Shown here one piece after another: positions 1 to 11,300 of a stretch of DNA of 64,000 nt. This DNA comes from Pseudomonas persica (GTDB lineage: Bacteria; Pseudomonadota; Gammaproteobacteria; Pseudomonadales; Pseudomonadaceae): contig NZ_OLKL01000006.1 of the NCBI RefSeq assembly GCF_900291015.1, positions 1 through 64,000 on the forward strand, given 5' to 3'. The translations under genes and the position numbers were made by a program. Below the pieces are notes generated by a model. That model made no database searches, had not been told where the DNA came from, and saw only the letters and a list, made by a program, of their open reading frames with translations. The stretch's first letter is position 1. Each line of letters begins with the position of its first letter.

Positions 1-1
1 C

Positions 2-3000
2 GATAGCGTGACCAAGGTTACCGATACCATCGACACCACTACGGTCACCCTGACCGCTACGCAAAGCGTGGTCGAGGGCGGTGTGGTGACTTACACCGCG
101 TCGGTCAATCACCAGGTCACCGGTTCCGACCTGGTGGTGAAACTGGCCAACGGTCAGACCATCACCATCCCGGTGGGCGAGTCGTCGGCGTCGGTACCGT
201 TCACCGCGCCGAACAACGTCCACAACACCAACCTGGACCTGACCAACAAGATCACCGATATCTCGGGCGGTAACTACGAGAAGACCGTGGCGGTGGGCGA
301 GCCGGTGACAACCGTCACTGACAACCCGGCTACCCCGGACGCCACTGCGCTCACCCTGACCGCCACGGACACCGTGGCCGAAGGCGGCAAGATCACCTAC
401 ACCGCCACCTTGACCAACAAGGCCGGTACCGACCTGGTGATCAAGCTGAGCAACGGTGAAAGCATCACCATTGCCGCCGGCTCGAAAGAAGCCTCGATCA
501 CCATCGATGCGCCGAGCGACGATGTGTACGTCGATGCCGAAGACCTCAGCGTGACCATCACCGGTACCACCGGTGGTGACTTCGAGAAACTGGATGTCAG
601 CAGCACCGCTGCCGTGACCAAGGTTACCGATACCATCGACACCACTACGGTCACCCTGACCGCTACGCAAAGCGTGGTCGAGGGCGGTGTGGTGACTTAC
701 ACCGCATCGGTCAATCACCAGGTCACCGGTTCCGACCTGGTGGTGAAACTGGCCAACGGCCAGACCATCACCATTCCAGTGGGTGAGTCGTCGGCATCGG
801 TACCGTTCACCGCGCCGAACAACGTCCACAACACCAACCTGGACCTGAGCAACAAGATCACCGATATCTCCGGTGGTAACTACGAGAAGACCGTGGCCGT
901 GGGCGAGCCGGTGACAACCGTCACTGACAACCCGGCTACCCCGGACGCCACTGCGCTCACCCTGACCGCCACGGACACCGTGGCCGAAGGCGGCAAGATC
1001 ACTTACACCGCCACCTTGACCAACAAGGCCGGTACCGACCTGGTGATCAAACTGAGCAACGGTGAAAGCATCACCATTGCCGCCGGCTCGAAAGAAGCCT
1101 CGATCACCATCGATGCGCCGAGCGACGACGTGTACGTCGATGCCGAAGACCTCAGCGTGACCATCACCGGTACCACCGGCGGTGACTTCGAGAAGCTGGA
1201 TGTCAGCAGCACCGCGGCCGTGACCAAGGTTACCGATACCATCGACACCACTACGGTCACCCTGACCGCTACGCAAAGCGTGGTCGAGGGCGGTGTGGTG
1301 ACTTACACCGCGTCGGTCAATCACCAGGTCACCGGTTCCGACCTGGTGGTGAAACTGGCCAACGGTCAGACCATCACCATTCCAGTGGGTGAGTCGTCGG
1401 CATCGGTACCGTTCACCGCGCCGAACAACGTCCACAACACCAACCTGGACCTGACCAACAAGATCACCGATATCTCGGGCGGTAATTACGAGAAGACCGT
1501 GGCGGTAGGCGAGCCAGTGACGACTGTCACTGACAACCCGGCCACACCTGATGTAACGAACCTGAGCCTCAGTACAACCAGCACTGTCGCTGAAGGCGGC
1601 AAGATCACCTACACCGCTACCTTGACCAACAAGGCGGGTACCGACCTGGTGATCAAACTGAGCAACGGTGAAAGCATCACCATTGCCGCTGGCCAGAAGG
1701 AAGCCTCGATCACCATCGACGCGCCGAGCGACGACGTGTACGTCGATGCTGAAGACCTCAGCGTGACCATCACCGGTACCACCGGTGGTGATTTCGAGAA
1801 ACTGGACGTCAGCAGCACCGCGGCCGTGACCAAGGTCACCGACACCATCGACACCACCACCGTGACCCTGACCGCTACACAAAGCGTGGTCGAGGGCGGT
1901 GTGGTGACTTACACCGCATCGGTCAACCACCAGGTCACCGGTTCCGACCTGGTGGTGAAACTGGCCAACGGTCAGACCATCACCATTCCAGTGGGTGAGT
2001 CGTCGGCATCGGTACCGTTCACCGCGCCGAACAACGTCCACAACACCAACCTGGACCTGACCAACAAGATCACCGATATCTCGGGCGGTAATTACGAGAA
2101 GACCGTGGCCGTGGGCGAGCCGGTGACAACCGTCACTGACAACCCGGCTACCCCGGACGCCACTGCGCTCACCCTGACCGCGACGGACACCGTGGCCGAA
2201 GGCGGCAAGATCACTTACACCGCCACCTTGACCAACAAGGCCGGTACCGACCTGGTGATCAAACTGAGCAACGGTGAAAGCATCACCATTGCCGCTGGCC
2301 AGAAAGAAGCCTCGATCACCATCGACGCCCCGAGCGACGACGTGTACGTCGATGCCGAAGACCTCAGCGTGACCATCACTGGTACCACCGGTGGTGATTT
2401 CGAGAAGCTGGACGTCAGCAGCACCGCGGCCGTGACCAAGGTCACCGACACCATCGATACCACCACCGTGACGCTGACCGCGACTTCGACGGTCGATGAA
2501 GGCGGCGTGGTGACTTACACCGCGTCGGTCAACCACAAGGTCACCGGTTCGGACCTGGTGGTGAAACTGGCCAACGGCCAGACCATCACCATTCCAGTGG
2601 GTGAGTCGTCGGCTTCGGTACCGTTCATTGCACCGAACAACGTCCACAACACCAACCTGGACTTGAGCAACAAGATCACCGATATCTCCGGTGGTAACTA
2701 CGAGAAGACCGTGGCCGTGGGCGAGCCAGTGACGACTGTCACCGACAACCCGGCTACCCCGGACGCCACTGCGCTCACCCTGACCGCGACGGACACCGTG
2801 GCCGAAGGCGGCAAGATCACCTACACCGCCACCTTGACCAACAAGGCCGGTACCGACCTGGTGATCAAGCTGAGCAACGGCGAGACCATCACCATTGCCG
2901 CCGGCTCGAAAGAAGCCTCGATCACCATCGACGCCCCGAGCGACGACGTGTACGTCGATGCCGAAGACCTCAGCGTGACCATCACCGGTACCACCGGCGG

Positions 3001-6000
3001 TGACTTCGAGAAGCTGGATGTCAGCAGCACCGCTGCCGTGACCAAGGTCACCGACACCATCGATACCACCACCGTGACCCTGACCGCTACGCAAAGCGTG
3101 GTCGAGGGCGGTGTGGTGACTTACACCGCGTCGGTCAATCACCAGGTCACCGGTTCCGACCTGGTGGTGAAACTGGCCAACGGTCAGACCATCACCATTC
3201 CAGTGGGTGAGTCGTCGGCATCGGTACCGTTCACCGCGCCGAACAACGTCCACAACACCAACCTGGACCTGAGCAACAAGATCACCGAGGTCTCGGGTGG
3301 CAACTACGAAAAGACCGTGGCCGTGGGCGAGCCAGTGACGACTGTCACCGACAACCCGGCTACCCCGGACGCCACTGCGCTCACCCTGACCGCGACCCCA
3401 ACTGTCGACGAAGGCGGCAACATCACCTATACCGCCACCTTGACCAACAAGGCCGGCACCGAGATGACTGTCCGGTTGAGCAACGGCGAGACCATCACCA
3501 TCGCCCAAGGTGCCACCCAGGGCAGCGTCACCGTCAAGGCACCTGCGGACGATCCGTACATCGATGCGGGCACGGTACAAGCCAAGATCAACGGCACTAC
3601 GGGTGGTGACTTCGAGCTACTGTCCACCGACGGCGCCTACGCGGTCACCCAGGTCAAGGACACCATCGACCCCACCAGCCTGAGCCTCAGCGCCACGCCT
3701 GCCGTCGAGGAAGGTGGTCAGATCACCTACACCGCCACCTTGACCAACAAGGCCGGCACCGACATGACCATCAAGCTCAGCAACGGCGCTGTCATCAGTA
3801 TCGAAGCGGGCAAGCTCTCCGGGACCGTTACCGTTCCGGCCCCAACCGATGACGTCTATATCGATGCAGGCAACGTTTCGGCGAAAATCACCGAAACCAC
3901 CGGTGGCAACTTCGAGCAGCTGAACGTCAGCGATACGGCGGCAGTCACAGCGGTCACGGATACCATCCAGACCACCACCCTGAGCCTCAGCGGTACCACA
4001 GCGGTTGCTGAAGGTGGCAACGCCACATACGTCCTGAACCTGACCAACAAGGCTGAGACCGACGTCACCGTCAAACTGAGCTACACCGGCACCGCAGCCG
4101 ATGGCACGGACTACACCGGCGTAGCCACCGTGGTGATCAAGGCCAACAGCACGCAGGCAACGTTCACCATCCCGACCTTCAAGGACAGCATCACCGAGGG
4201 TACCGAGCACTTCACCGTCAAGATCGATTCGGCCACAGGCGGCAACTTCGAGCAGCTCGACATCAGCTCCAGCGCCGGCAGCGTGACCACCCAGATCTTC
4301 GAGCCAGCCCCGGTTCTGGACCTGGATGGCAACGACTCCAGCGGCAAGACCGGTGCCGACTACCAGACCACCTTCACCGAGAACCAGCCAGGCAGTGGTG
4401 TGTCGATCGGCGATGTGGACGTCACCATCACCGACTTCGACAGCTCGCAGCTGACGGGCGCGACGGTCACCCTGACCAACCGCCAGCCGGGTGACGCGCT
4501 GAACCTAGGCAACAGTGTCAACGGCATCTCGATCAATGCCAACAGCACCGAAGGCAAGGTAGTCCTGACTCTGAGCGGCTCTGCATCGCTGGCCGACTAT
4601 ATCCAGGCAATCAAGAACATCACCTTCATCAACAGCAGCGAGAACCCGAGCACCACGCCTCGCATCATCACCGTGACGGTGACCGACGGCGTGAACACCT
4701 CGAACACCGCCACGACCACGGTGAATGTGATCGCGGTCAACGACGCACCGGTCGCCACCGGCGGCGCCGTCAGCGGCGTCGAAGACACGCCGCTGGTGCT
4801 GACCTGGAGCGACTTCAACATTTCCGACGTCGACAGCGCCCTGTCGAGCCTGGGTGTGACCTTCACCCAGCTGCCAGCGGGCTCCCTGCAGCTCTTCAAC
4901 GGCAGCGCCTGGGTCAACGTTGCCCAGAACCAGGCCGTCAGCCAGGCCGACATCGCTGCCGGCAACCTGCGGTTCGTGCCGAAACCCAACGAGTCGGGTA
5001 TCGACGGCTATGGCGGAACGGGCGTCGGCAACAAGCAGGCCGACTACGCCCAGATCAAGTACAAGCCTACCGACGGTAGCGCTGCAGGCAACGAGGCAAC
5101 GCTGAAGGTCGACATCGCGCCGGTAGCCGACAAGCCTGACTTGAACATCGGCAGCAACAACCCCGATTCGCTCGGCCTGACCCGGGAAACCTGGAACAGC
5201 CTCACGGGCCTGGGCACCAACGGCAACGGCATCAGCGGTGCTGCGCTGAAGACCGTGTTCGCCAACTCTGGCAGTGCCAGCAAGACCGAGCAGGTTACCA
5301 GCGCCGATTCCGGCGGCAGCGTTACCGCCGGCACTGGCTCCAAGACCTCTGGCCTGATTTACCTGGAAGCCGGCCAGACCTACACCTTCAGCGGCGTCGC
5401 CGATGACAGCTTGCAGGTGTACATCGGCAAAACCAGTGTGGTCGGCGCTACCTGGGGTGCAGGCGGTACGATTTCCGGCAGCTTCTCGCCGCCTGTCAGC
5501 GGCTACTACACCCTGGAGATCTACCATGCCAACCAGGCCGGCCCGGGCAGCCTGGACATCAACGTCAAGGTCGGTAACGGCCCGGTGACCGACCTGAACA
5601 GCTCGGCCATTCCGATGTACCCGAACGTGACGGCGATGGGCAACGCAGGGCTTTCCGTGTCCGACTTCCACGGCAGTGACGGCCAGGGCTACTACGACGG
5701 CTACAGGCTCAACGAAGGGCCGGAGAACGGCACCGTCAAGCTGGTTGGCATTTCCACCAACCTGACCGACACCGACGGCTCCGAGAGCCTGAGCGTCAAG
5801 CTGGACGGCATTCCGGCAGGTTCGGTACTCAGCGATGGCGCCGGTCATACCGTCACCATCGGCGCCACTTCGGTTGACGTCACCGGCTGGAACCTCAACG
5901 GCCTGAGCATCAAGCCGCCGGCGTACTACCAGGGCAGTTTCGATGTGAAGGTCACCTCGACCGCCACCGAGAGCGTGGGCGGCAGCAAAGCCTCCACCGA

Positions 6001-7687
6001 AGGCACGATCAAGGTCACCGTCTATCCGGACACCTACACCGCCAGCAATCTGACCACCGACAGCGACACGTTCACCGGCACCGTCACCAGCGACATCATC
6101 GTTGCCGACATCAGTGGCCTGCACGTGACGCCGGGTCAGGACTACAACATTGCATTCATCGTCGATACGTCGGGCAGTATGGGCAGTGCGGTCGATGCCG
6201 CGCGCAACTCGCTGAAGTCGGTGTTCGATACCTTGGCCAACAGCGTCAAGGGCGCGCAGTCCGGCACAGTGAACATCCTGCTGGTGGACTTCTCCAGCCA
6301 GGTGAACAGTACGGTTTCGGTCAACCTGGGCGACAAGAACGCGCTGAGCGCGCTCTACACTGCGCTCAATACGCTCTATTCCAGCGGTTCGACCAACTAC
6401 GAGGATGCCTTCAAGACCACCGCCAACTGGTTCAAGCAATTGATGGAGGCGGGCAACACCGGCAGCCGCCAGACATTCTTCATCACCGACGGGCAGCCGA
6501 ACGTGTATCAGGCTGGCGAGCGTGAGGGCACCTTCAGGAACATTGGCACCACGGTGGATTCCGTGCTCAAGTCGATCGGCTACAAGTTGGGTGACGTGGT
6601 CACCAACAAGATGGTGGGCAGCGACAACCGCTTCAGCATCGATGCCAAAGGCAACATGACCGCCGAGTACTGGGGCAAAAAGGGCTGGACCAACGACGGT
6701 GGTGCGTCCGGACAGCTGCATGCCCAAGGTGATGGCACCTATGAGTTCTCCTATGTCGAAAGCGGTTACTATGCAGACTACAACTCCCAACAAAGCTTCC
6801 TGTTGCTGTCCAGTCTGTCTGGCGTGGAAGCCATCGGCCTCAACAGCGCGGTCAATGTCAACGACCTGAAGCCTTACGACACCGATAGCAAGCCGCAGAC
6901 CAACATCGATCCGAGCAAGCTGGCGGAAGCGATCCTGGGGCACAGCGAAGCCACCGTACCGGGCAATGACACCGTCAACGGTGCTGATGGCAACGACATC
7001 ATCTTCGGTGACCTGGTGAGCTTCGGTTCGGTCGCCGGCAACGGTGTCGAAGCCATACAGGGCTATGTGGCAGGCCAGCTGGGGATGGCCGTGGGTGATG
7101 TCGACGGTCGCGTGCTGCACAAGTACATCGTCGAGCACGTCAGCGAATTCGATGTCTCGCGTAGCAACGATGGCAATGACATCCTCAACGGTGGTGCGGG
7201 CAATGACCTGCTGTTCGGCCAGGGCGGCGACGACACCCTCGATGGCGGCAAGGGCAATGACATCCTGATCGGCGGCCTGGGCAAGGACACCCTGCTCGGC
7301 GGTGAAGGCAATGACATCCTGCTTGGCGGCAAGGGCGATGACACCATGACCGGTGGCAGTGGTGCCGACACCTTCGTGTGGAAGGCTGGCGATACCGGCA
7401 ATGACGTGATCAAGGACTTCAAGGTGGCCGAGGGCGACCGCATCGACCTGAAGGACCTGCTCCAGGGCGAGAAGGGCAGCACCATCGACAACTACCTGAA
7501 ACTCACCACGGTGGACGGCACGACGACGCTGCAGGTCAGCAGCGAAGGCAAGCTCAACGCCGCCGGTGGTATCGCCAACGCCGACGTGACTATCAAGCTG
7601 GAAGGGGTGAACTGGTCCAATACCACGATCAACTCGTTGATCAGCGGTGCTGACCCGACCATCATCATCCACAACAAGGACAGCTGA
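2..7687 (+). CDS. lapA: Giant RTX adhesin, LapA-like (3' part, 5' end outside window)
   Basis: This is the C-terminal part (about 2,560 residues) of a cell-surface biofilm adhesin exported by a type I system. The frame is open to the left edge, so the true start is upstream and the GTG at 8 is only a repeat codon. Six tandem 202-residue units (606 bp each, 8-3643), each holding two Ig-like subdomains, are followed by two diverged repeats (about 3644-4290). After a linker come a cadherin-like stretch starting VNDAP (about 4735), a PA14-like module (about 5155-5580), a VWA domain with the MIDAS motif DTSGS at 6164-6178, RTX nonapeptides (6961-7020 and 7168-7370) and a secretion tail. Known LapA is retained in the outer membrane and released by LapG cleavage near its N-terminus; that region is not visible here. 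The adhesin class is certain; the name lapA is inferred from architecture and from the downstream gene order. Confidence 0.9.
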   Translation, partial: DSVTKVTDTIDTTTVTLTATQSVVEGGVVTYTASVNHQVTGSDLVVKLANGQTITIPVGESSASVPFTAPNNVHNTNLDLTNKITDISGGNYEKTVAVGEPVTTVTDNPATPDATALTLTATDTVAEGGKITYTATLTNKAGTDLVIKLSNGESITIAAGSKEASITIDAPSDDVYVDAEDLSVTITGTTGGDFEKLDVSSTAAVTKVTDTIDTTTVTLTATQSVVEGGVVTYTASVNHQVTGSDLVVKLANGQTITIPVGESSASVPFTAPNNVHNTNLDLSNKITDISGGNYEKTVAVGEPVTTVTDNPATPDATALTLTATDTVAEGGKITYTATLTNKAGTDLVIKLSNGESITIAAGSKEASITIDAPSDDVYVDAEDLSVTITGTTGGDFEKLDVSSTAAVTKVTDTIDTTTVTLTATQSVVEGGVVTYTASVNHQVTGSDLVVKLANGQTITIPVGESSASVPFTAPNNVHNTNLDLTNKITDISGGNYEKTVAVGEPVTTVTDNPATPDVTNLSLSTTSTVAEGGKITYTATLTNKAGTDLVIKLSNGESITIAAGQKEASITIDAPSDDVYVDAEDLSVTITGTTGGDFEKLDVSSTAAVTKVTDTIDTTTVTLTATQSVVEGGVVTYTASVNHQVTGSDLVVKLANGQTITIPVGESSASVPFTAPNNVHNTNLDLTNKITDISGGNYEKTVAVGEPVTTVTDNPATPDATALTLTATDTVAEGGKITYTATLTNKAGTDLVIKLSNGESITIAAGQKEASITIDAPSDDVYVDAEDLSVTITGTTGGDFEKLDVSSTAAVTKVTDTIDTTTVTLTATSTVDEGGVVTYTASVNHKVTGSDLVVKLANGQTITIPVGESSASVPFIAPNNVHNTNLDLSNKITDISGGNYEKTVAVGEPVTTVTDNPATPDATALTLTATDTVAEGGKITYTATLTNKAGTDLVIKLSNGETITIAAGSKEASITIDAPSDDVYVDAEDLSVTITGTTGGDFEKLDVSSTAAVTKVTDTIDTTTVTLTATQSVVEGGVVTYTASVNHQVTGSDLVVKLANGQTITIPVGESSASVPFTAPNNVHNTNLDLSNKITEVSGGNYEKTVAVGEPVTTVTDNPATPDATALTLTATPTVDEGGNITYTATLTNKAGTEMTVRLSNGETITIAQGATQGSVTVKAPADDPYIDAGTVQAKINGTTGGDFELLSTDGAYAVTQVKDTIDPTSLSLSATPAVEEGGQITYTATLTNKAGTDMTIKLSNGAVISIEAGKLSGTVTVPAPTDDVYIDAGNVSAKITETTGGNFEQLNVSDTAAVTAVTDTIQTTTLSLSGTTAVAEGGNATYVLNLTNKAETDVTVKLSYTGTAADGTDYTGVATVVIKANSTQATFTIPTFKDSITEGTEHFTVKIDSATGGNFEQLDISSSAGSVTTQIFEPAPVLDLDGNDSSGKTGADYQTTFTENQPGSGVSIGDVDVTITDFDSSQLTGATVTLTNRQPGDALNLGNSVNGISINANSTEGKVVLTLSGSASLADYIQAIKNITFINSSENPSTTPRIITVTVTDGVNTSNTATTTVNVIAVNDAPVATGGAVSGVEDTPLVLTWSDFNISDVDSALSSLGVTFTQLPAGSLQLFNGSAWVNVAQNQAVSQADIAAGNLRFVPKPNESGIDGYGGTGVGNKQADYAQIKYKPTDGSAAGNEATLKVDIAPVADKPDLNIGSNNPDSLGLTRETWNSLTGLGTNGNGISGAALKTVFANSGSASKTEQVTSADSGGSVTAGTGSKTSGLIYLEAGQTYTFSGVADDSLQVYIGKTSVVGATWGAGGTISGSFSPPVSGYYTLEIYHANQAGPGSLDINVKVGNGPVTDLNSSAIPMYPNVTAMGNAGLSVSDFHGSDGQGYYDGYRLNEGPENGTVKLVGISTNLTDTDGSESLSVKLDGIPAGSVLSDGAGHTVTIGATSVDVTGWNLNGLSIKPPAYYQGSFDVKVTSTATESVGGSKASTEGTIKVTVYPDTYTASNLTTDSDTFTGTVTSDIIVADISGLHVTPGQDYNIAFIVDTSGSMGSAVDAARNSLKSVFDTLANSVKGAQSGTVNILLVDFSSQVNSTVSVNLGDKNALSALYTALNTLYSSGSTNYEDAFKTTANWFKQLMEAGNTGSRQTFFITDGQPNVYQAGEREGTFRNIGTTVDSVLKSIGYKLGDVVTNKMVGSDNRFSIDAKGNMTAEYWGKKGWTNDGGASGQLHAQGDGTYEFSYVESGYYADYNSQQSFLLLSSLSGVEAIGLNSAVNVNDLKPYDTDSKPQTNIDPSKLAEAILGHSEATVPGNDTVNGADGNDIIFGDLVSFGSVAGNGVEAIQGYVAGQLGMAVGDVDGRVLHKYIVEHVSEFDVSRSNDGNDILNGGAGNDLLFGQGGDDTLDGGKGNDILIGGLGKDTLLGGEGNDILLGGKGDDTMTGGSGADTFVWKAGDTGNDVIKDFKVAEGDRIDLKDLLQGEKGSTIDNYLKLTTVDGTTTLQVSSEGKLNAAGGIANADVTIKLEGVNWSNTTINSLISGADPTIIIHNKDS
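8..3643 (+). repeat. Six tandem 606-bp repeats inside the adhesin gene
   Basis: Units start at 8, 614, 1220, 1826, 2432 and 3038, with an exact 606-bp period that keeps the reading frame. They are almost identical at DNA level, including silent positions. Exceptions are the second half of unit 3 (about 1550-1600), the first half of unit 5 (about 2480-2640) and the second half of unit 6 (from about 3395), where diverged subdomains begin. Such arrays change copy number by recombination and are prone to collapse in short-read assemblies. Confidence 0.95.
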
Positions 7688-7720
7688 TTGCTGATGCGCT
7701 AGCGGGCTGCTCTGCAGCCC

Positions 7721-7804
7721 GATCGCCGGCAAGCCAGCTCCCACAGGTACTGTGCAGCTCTTGAGAGTTGTGCAGTACCTGTGGGAGCTGGCTTACCGGC
7801 GATT
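7721..7804. repeat. Inverted pair of P. putida-type REP elements
   Basis: Left arm 7721-7750 (core GCCGGCAAGCCAGCTCCCAC) and its inverse at 7774-7803 enclose about 23 bp. It lies directly after the adhesin stop, where it could also stabilise or end the transcript. Confidence 0.85.
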
Positions 7805-7938
7805 GGCCGCTCAGCGGCCACGGCTCTTTCCGGACATCCTGCGACAGCGCATACTCTGGCGCCAGCCCTGCGTGCCCGGCGATCTTTGCCTATGCTGCTG
7901 TCTACCATCAAGGAACCAACGTGACGAGGGACACCGCC

Positions 7939-8280
7939 ATGTTCTACGTGCAACGCGACACCGGCGGCAAGTTGCTGCGGGTAGAAGCAGCCGCCTTTGA
8001 CCAGTTCACCGAAATGCTTCCCGCCGACCATGCCGATATCCAGGAATGGTTTGCCGAGGACGTCGTGGAAAACAGCCTCAACCAGCTCAAGCAAAGCGAC
8101 CTCGACATGATCCGCGTGCTCGAGGACCTGATCGACGTGCTGACCGCCAAGGGTGTATTCAATATCACTGACCTGCCCGCTGGCGCGCAGGCCAAGCTGC
8201 TTAACCGCTCCAGGGCGCGCAAGGCGCTCAGCAGCCTGAACAACCTCATCGATGAAGAAGAGCAGGGCGGGCTTATCTGA
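7939..8280 (+). CDS. Small conserved Pseudomonas protein of unknown function
   Basis: A 113-residue, acidic, helical-looking cytoplasmic protein beginning MFYVQRDTGG. The ATG at 7939 is chosen because GAGGG lies 8 bases upstream; an in-frame GTG at 7921 is the alternative. I recall homologues being labelled 'tryptophan synthase subunit beta like', but no PLP-enzyme motif is present and the protein is far too short for TrpB, so that label should not be taken as function. It sits alone between the adhesin and the sulfur cluster. Confidence 0.75.
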   Translation: MFYVQRDTGGKLLRVEAAAFDQFTEMLPADHADIQEWFAEDVVENSLNQLKQSDLDMIRVLEDLIDVLTAKGVFNITDLPAGAQAKLLNRSRARKALSSLNNLIDEEEQGGLI

Positions 8281-8478
8281 CGCGCAATGCCCCTGACAGC
8301 AGTGCTATGGTTATTCTTTAACGGTATTTAAAATATAAATCTTATGACTTTATAGTCGCTTCCACTGCGTACCCGTCGACCAATCGATGCGCCGCACGAC
8401 TTGAACCCACACGGGAAATCCCCGTGCGTTTCTGATCGTTGCGCGCCATTGAAGTCGCGCACTGCGTGGGAGTGAAAA
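8281..8478. promoter_or_regulatory. AT-rich leader of the dioxygenase-transporter operon
   Basis: The 198-bp gap contains a conspicuous AT-rich island (about 8311-8357) in GC-rich surroundings, including a short inverted repeat GACT-4-AGTC at 8346-8357. A 6-bp hairpin (8410-8415 with 8421-8426) lies nearer the gene. This suggests promoter or activator binding; a CysB-type sulfur-starvation activator is an inference from the genes it precedes, not from a matched consensus. Confidence 0.35.
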
Positions 8479-9378
8479 ATGTCAACCGCCTCGAACGCCT
8501 TGTCGATCATCGACAGCGCCCAGCCGCAACGCTTCGAAATCCGCCCGTGCTCCGGTGCCGTAGGCGCCGAGATCATCGGCCTGGAGCTGGCCAGACCGGT
8601 CAGCACCGAGGATTTCGCCCGTATCCATCGCGCCCACCTCGACCACCATGTGCTGGTGTTCCGCGACCAGCGCATCAGCCCCGACCAGCAGATCGCCTTC
8701 AGCCGCCGCTTCGGCCCATTGCAGATCCATGTGCTCAAGCAGTTCCTGCTCGCCGGCCATCCCGAGATCCTGATCGTTTCCAACATCATCGAAAACGGCC
8801 AGAACATCGGCCTGGGGGACGCCGGCAAGTTCTGGCACTCGGACCTGTCGTACAAGGAACTGCCCAGCCTCGGTTCCATGCTGCACGCTCAGGAACTGCC
8901 GGATGAGGGCGGCGATACCCTGTTCGCCGACATGCACAAAGCCTGGGACGCCGTACCCGCAGCCCTGCGCAACGTGGTCGAGGGCCGCAGTGCTGCGCAC
9001 TCCTATACCGCCCGTTATGCCGAGACCAAGTTCGAAGGCAACTGGCGCCCGACCCTGACCGCCGAGCAGCTGGCGCAGGTACAAGAAGTCATCCACCCGG
9101 TGGTCCGTACCCACCCGGAAAACGGCCGCGAGGCGCTATTCGTCAGCGAAGGCTTCACCACCCGCATCGTCGGCCTGCCAGACGACGAAAGCCGCGACGT
9201 GCTGCAACAACTGTATGCCCTGAGCGTGCTGGAACAGAACATCTACCGCCACCAGTGGCAGCCCCACGACCTGGTGTTCTGGGACAACCGCTCGCTGATC
9301 CACTTGGCTACCGGCTGCCCCGCACACCTGCGGCGCAAGCTGTACCGCACCACCATCCAGGGCGATGCCCCGTTCTGA
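8479..9378 (+). CDS. TauD/TfdA-family Fe(II)/2-oxoglutarate dioxygenase
   Basis: A 299-residue enzyme of the family that oxidatively releases sulfite or sulfate from organosulfur compounds (or cleaves related substrates) using Fe(II), 2-oxoglutarate and O2. The iron triad is visible as H120-x-D122 in the motif FWHSD and H275 in SLIHLATG; R290 is the expected 2-oxoglutarate anchor. Length fits the family (280-300). Start ATG 8479 has a GGGAG upstream. It is the first gene of an operon with an ABC importer (18-bp gap to the next gene), which strongly suggests a sulfur-source role. The HSD rather than HTD motif and divergent substrate loop mean taurine itself is not assured, so no tauD symbol is given. 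Confidence 0.85.
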   Translation: MSTASNALSIIDSAQPQRFEIRPCSGAVGAEIIGLELARPVSTEDFARIHRAHLDHHVLVFRDQRISPDQQIAFSRRFGPLQIHVLKQFLLAGHPEILIVSNIIENGQNIGLGDAGKFWHSDLSYKELPSLGSMLHAQELPDEGGDTLFADMHKAWDAVPAALRNVVEGRSAAHSYTARYAETKFEGNWRPTLTAEQLAQVQEVIHPVVRTHPENGREALFVSEGFTTRIVGLPDDESRDVLQQLYALSVLEQNIYRHQWQPHDLVFWDNRSLIHLATGCPAHLRRKLYRTTIQGDAPF

Positions 9379-9396
9379 CGACTGAGGAAACCCATC

Positions 9397-10416
9397 ATGC
9401 GTAAATCCATCAGCCACCTGGCGGCAAGCATCGGTCTGGGCGCAAGCCTGGTCGTCGGCAGCCTGGCAGCCCCCGCCACGGCGCAAGCAGAAGGCAAGCT
9501 TCGCATTGCCGAGCAGTTCGGCATCGTCTACCTGCTACTGAATGTAGTGCGTGACCAGCATCTGATCGAAAAACATGGCAAGGAGCAGGGCATCGACATC
9601 GAAGTCGATTGGGCCCAGTTGTCGGGTGGTTCGGCCATCAACGACGCACTGCTGTCCGGTTCGGTGGATATCGCCGGCGCCGGCGTCGGCCCGCTGTTGA
9701 CCGTGTGGGACCGAACCAAGGGCCGACAGAACGTCAAGGCCGTGGCCTCGCTGGGCAACTTCCCATACTACCTGGTCAGCAGCAACCCCAACGTGAAGAC
9801 CATTGCCGACCTCTCCGATAAAGACCGCATCGCCGTACCGGCGGTAGGCGTTTCGGTGCAGTCGCGCTTCCTGCAGTACGCCGCCGCCCAGCAGTGGGGC
9901 GACAAGGAATACAACCGCCTCGACAAATACACCCTGGCTGTGCCGCACCCGGATGCCACTGCCGCGCTGCTGGCCGGCGGTACCGAACTGAATGGGCACT
10001 TCTCCAACCCGCCGTTCCAGGACCAGGTGCTGGCTAACAAAAACGTGCACGTTGTGCTCGACAGCTACGAGCTGCTCGGCCCCAACTCGCCAACCTTGCT
10101 GTTCGCCACTGAGAAATTCCGCAAGGACAACCCCAAGACCTACAAGGCCTTCGTCGATGCGCTGGGCGAAGCTGCGGACTTCGCCCAGAAGGACAAGGCG
10201 GCTGCCGCCGACACCTACATCCGCGTGACCAAGGCCAAGATCGACCGCGACACGTTGATCAAGCTGATCGACAACCCGCAGTACGAATTCACCGTCACGC
10301 CAAAGAACACCTACAAGCTGGCCGACTTCCTCTATCGGGTAGGCGCCATCAAGCACAAGCCGGAATCGTGGAAGGACTACTTCTTCCAGGATGAACGCCC
10401 GCTGCAGGGGAGCTGA
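9397..10416 (+). CDS. Periplasmic substrate-binding protein, SsuA/TauA-like
   Basis: A 339-residue protein with a cleavable signal peptide (about residues 1-31, ending AQA). The mature part has the NMT1/SsuA-type fold signature: an early stretch GKLRIAEQFG, a segment with SGGSAINDALLSGSVDIAGAG typical of sulfonate, nitrate or thiamine-precursor binders, and no lipobox. It would capture the organosulfur ligand for the ATPase and permease encoded next (6-bp gap to the ATPase gene). The ligand cannot be read from sequence. Confidence 0.85.
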   Translation: MRKSISHLAASIGLGASLVVGSLAAPATAQAEGKLRIAEQFGIVYLLLNVVRDQHLIEKHGKEQGIDIEVDWAQLSGGSAINDALLSGSVDIAGAGVGPLLTVWDRTKGRQNVKAVASLGNFPYYLVSSNPNVKTIADLSDKDRIAVPAVGVSVQSRFLQYAAAQQWGDKEYNRLDKYTLAVPHPDATAALLAGGTELNGHFSNPPFQDQVLANKNVHVVLDSYELLGPNSPTLLFATEKFRKDNPKTYKAFVDALGEAADFAQKDKAAAADTYIRVTKAKIDRDTLIKLIDNPQYEFTVTPKNTYKLADFLYRVGAIKHKPESWKDYFFQDERPLQGS

Positions 10417-10422
10417 CCGATC

Positions 10423-11286
10423 ATGACCGCCCCATTGCCAGGCCACACGGCCAGCAACCTGAGCCGTGTCGCCACGCCACCGTTGCTCAAGGTGGATAAC
10501 CTCAGCCTCGAATACCGCACCGCGCAACGCGTGGTGCGGGCCACCCACCGGGTCAGCTTCGCAGTCGACCGTGCCGACCGTTTCGTGCTGCTTGGCCCCT
10601 CCGGCTGCGGCAAGTCCACCTTGCTCAAGGCCGTGGCCGGGTTCATCTCGCCCCAGGAAGGGCAGATTCTGCTGCAGGGCCAGCCGGTCAATGGCCCTGG
10701 CCCCGACCGCATCGTGGTGTTCCAGGAATTCGACCAACTGCCGCCGTGGAAGACGGTGAAGCAGAACGTCATGTTCCCGCTGCTGGTGTCGGGTCGGCTG
10801 AAACGCGCTGAAGCCGAGGAGCGGGCACGGCACTATCTGGAAAAAGTCGGCCTGGCCGCTTTCGCCGATGCCTACCCGCACACCCTGTCGGGCGGCATGA
10901 AGGCGCGCGTGGCGATTGCCCGGGCCTTGGCCACGCAGCCGAAGATCCTGCTGATGGACGAACCGTTCGCGGCACTTGACGCGCTGACCCGGCGCAAGAT
11001 GCAGGAAGAATTGCTGCTGCTGTGGGAAGAGGTGCGTTTTACCCTGCTGTTCGTTACTCACTCCATCGAAGAAGCACTGGTGGTCGGCAACCGCATCCTG
11101 CTGCTGTCGCCCCACCCGGGGCGGGTGCGTGCCGAAGTGCATAGCCACCAATACGACCTGGGCAGCCTGGGTGGCAGCGACTTCCAGGCCAGTGCCCGGC
11201 GCATCCATCGTTTGCTGTTCGATGAGGCGGATGCGCCTGAACAGCCCGACGATCTTGGTTTCAACGATATCCGTATCGCCTACTGA
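10423..11286 (+). CDS. ABC transporter ATP-binding protein, SsuB/TauB-like
   Basis: A 287-residue ATPase that energises the importer. Walker A GPSGCGKST is at residues 58-66, the signature is LSGGM and Walker B is ILLMDEPFAAL, as in the nitrate/sulfonate/taurine group. The N-terminus (about 20 residues before LLKVDNLSL) is longer than usual. Start ATG 10423 has GGGGAG just upstream inside the end of the preceding gene region. Second transporter gene of the four-gene operon. Confidence 0.88.
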   Translation: MTAPLPGHTASNLSRVATPPLLKVDNLSLEYRTAQRVVRATHRVSFAVDRADRFVLLGPSGCGKSTLLKAVAGFISPQEGQILLQGQPVNGPGPDRIVVFQEFDQLPPWKTVKQNVMFPLLVSGRLKRAEAEERARHYLEKVGLAAFADAYPHTLSGGMKARVAIARALATQPKILLMDEPFAALDALTRRKMQEELLLLWEEVRFTLLFVTHSIEEALVVGNRILLLSPHPGRVRAEVHSHQYDLGSLGGSDFQASARRIHRLLFDEADAPEQPDDLGFNDIRIAY

Positions 11287-11300
11287 CAGGAGCTTCAGCC

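Noticed and set aside
8..3643. CRISPR-like or IS-type repeats
   Set aside because: The 606-bp period is within one coding frame with protein repeats, no spacers and no cas genes.
4505..7744. Very long minus-strand ORF (over 1,000 codons) opposite the adhesin
   Set aside because: It is the antisense of a repeat-rich gene with strong codon bias; its protein has no domain and its frame follows the adhesin's third-position GC.
9535..11208. 557-codon minus-strand ORF across the transporter genes
   Set aside because: Shadow of three well-supported plus-strand genes with intact ABC motifs and ribosome sites.
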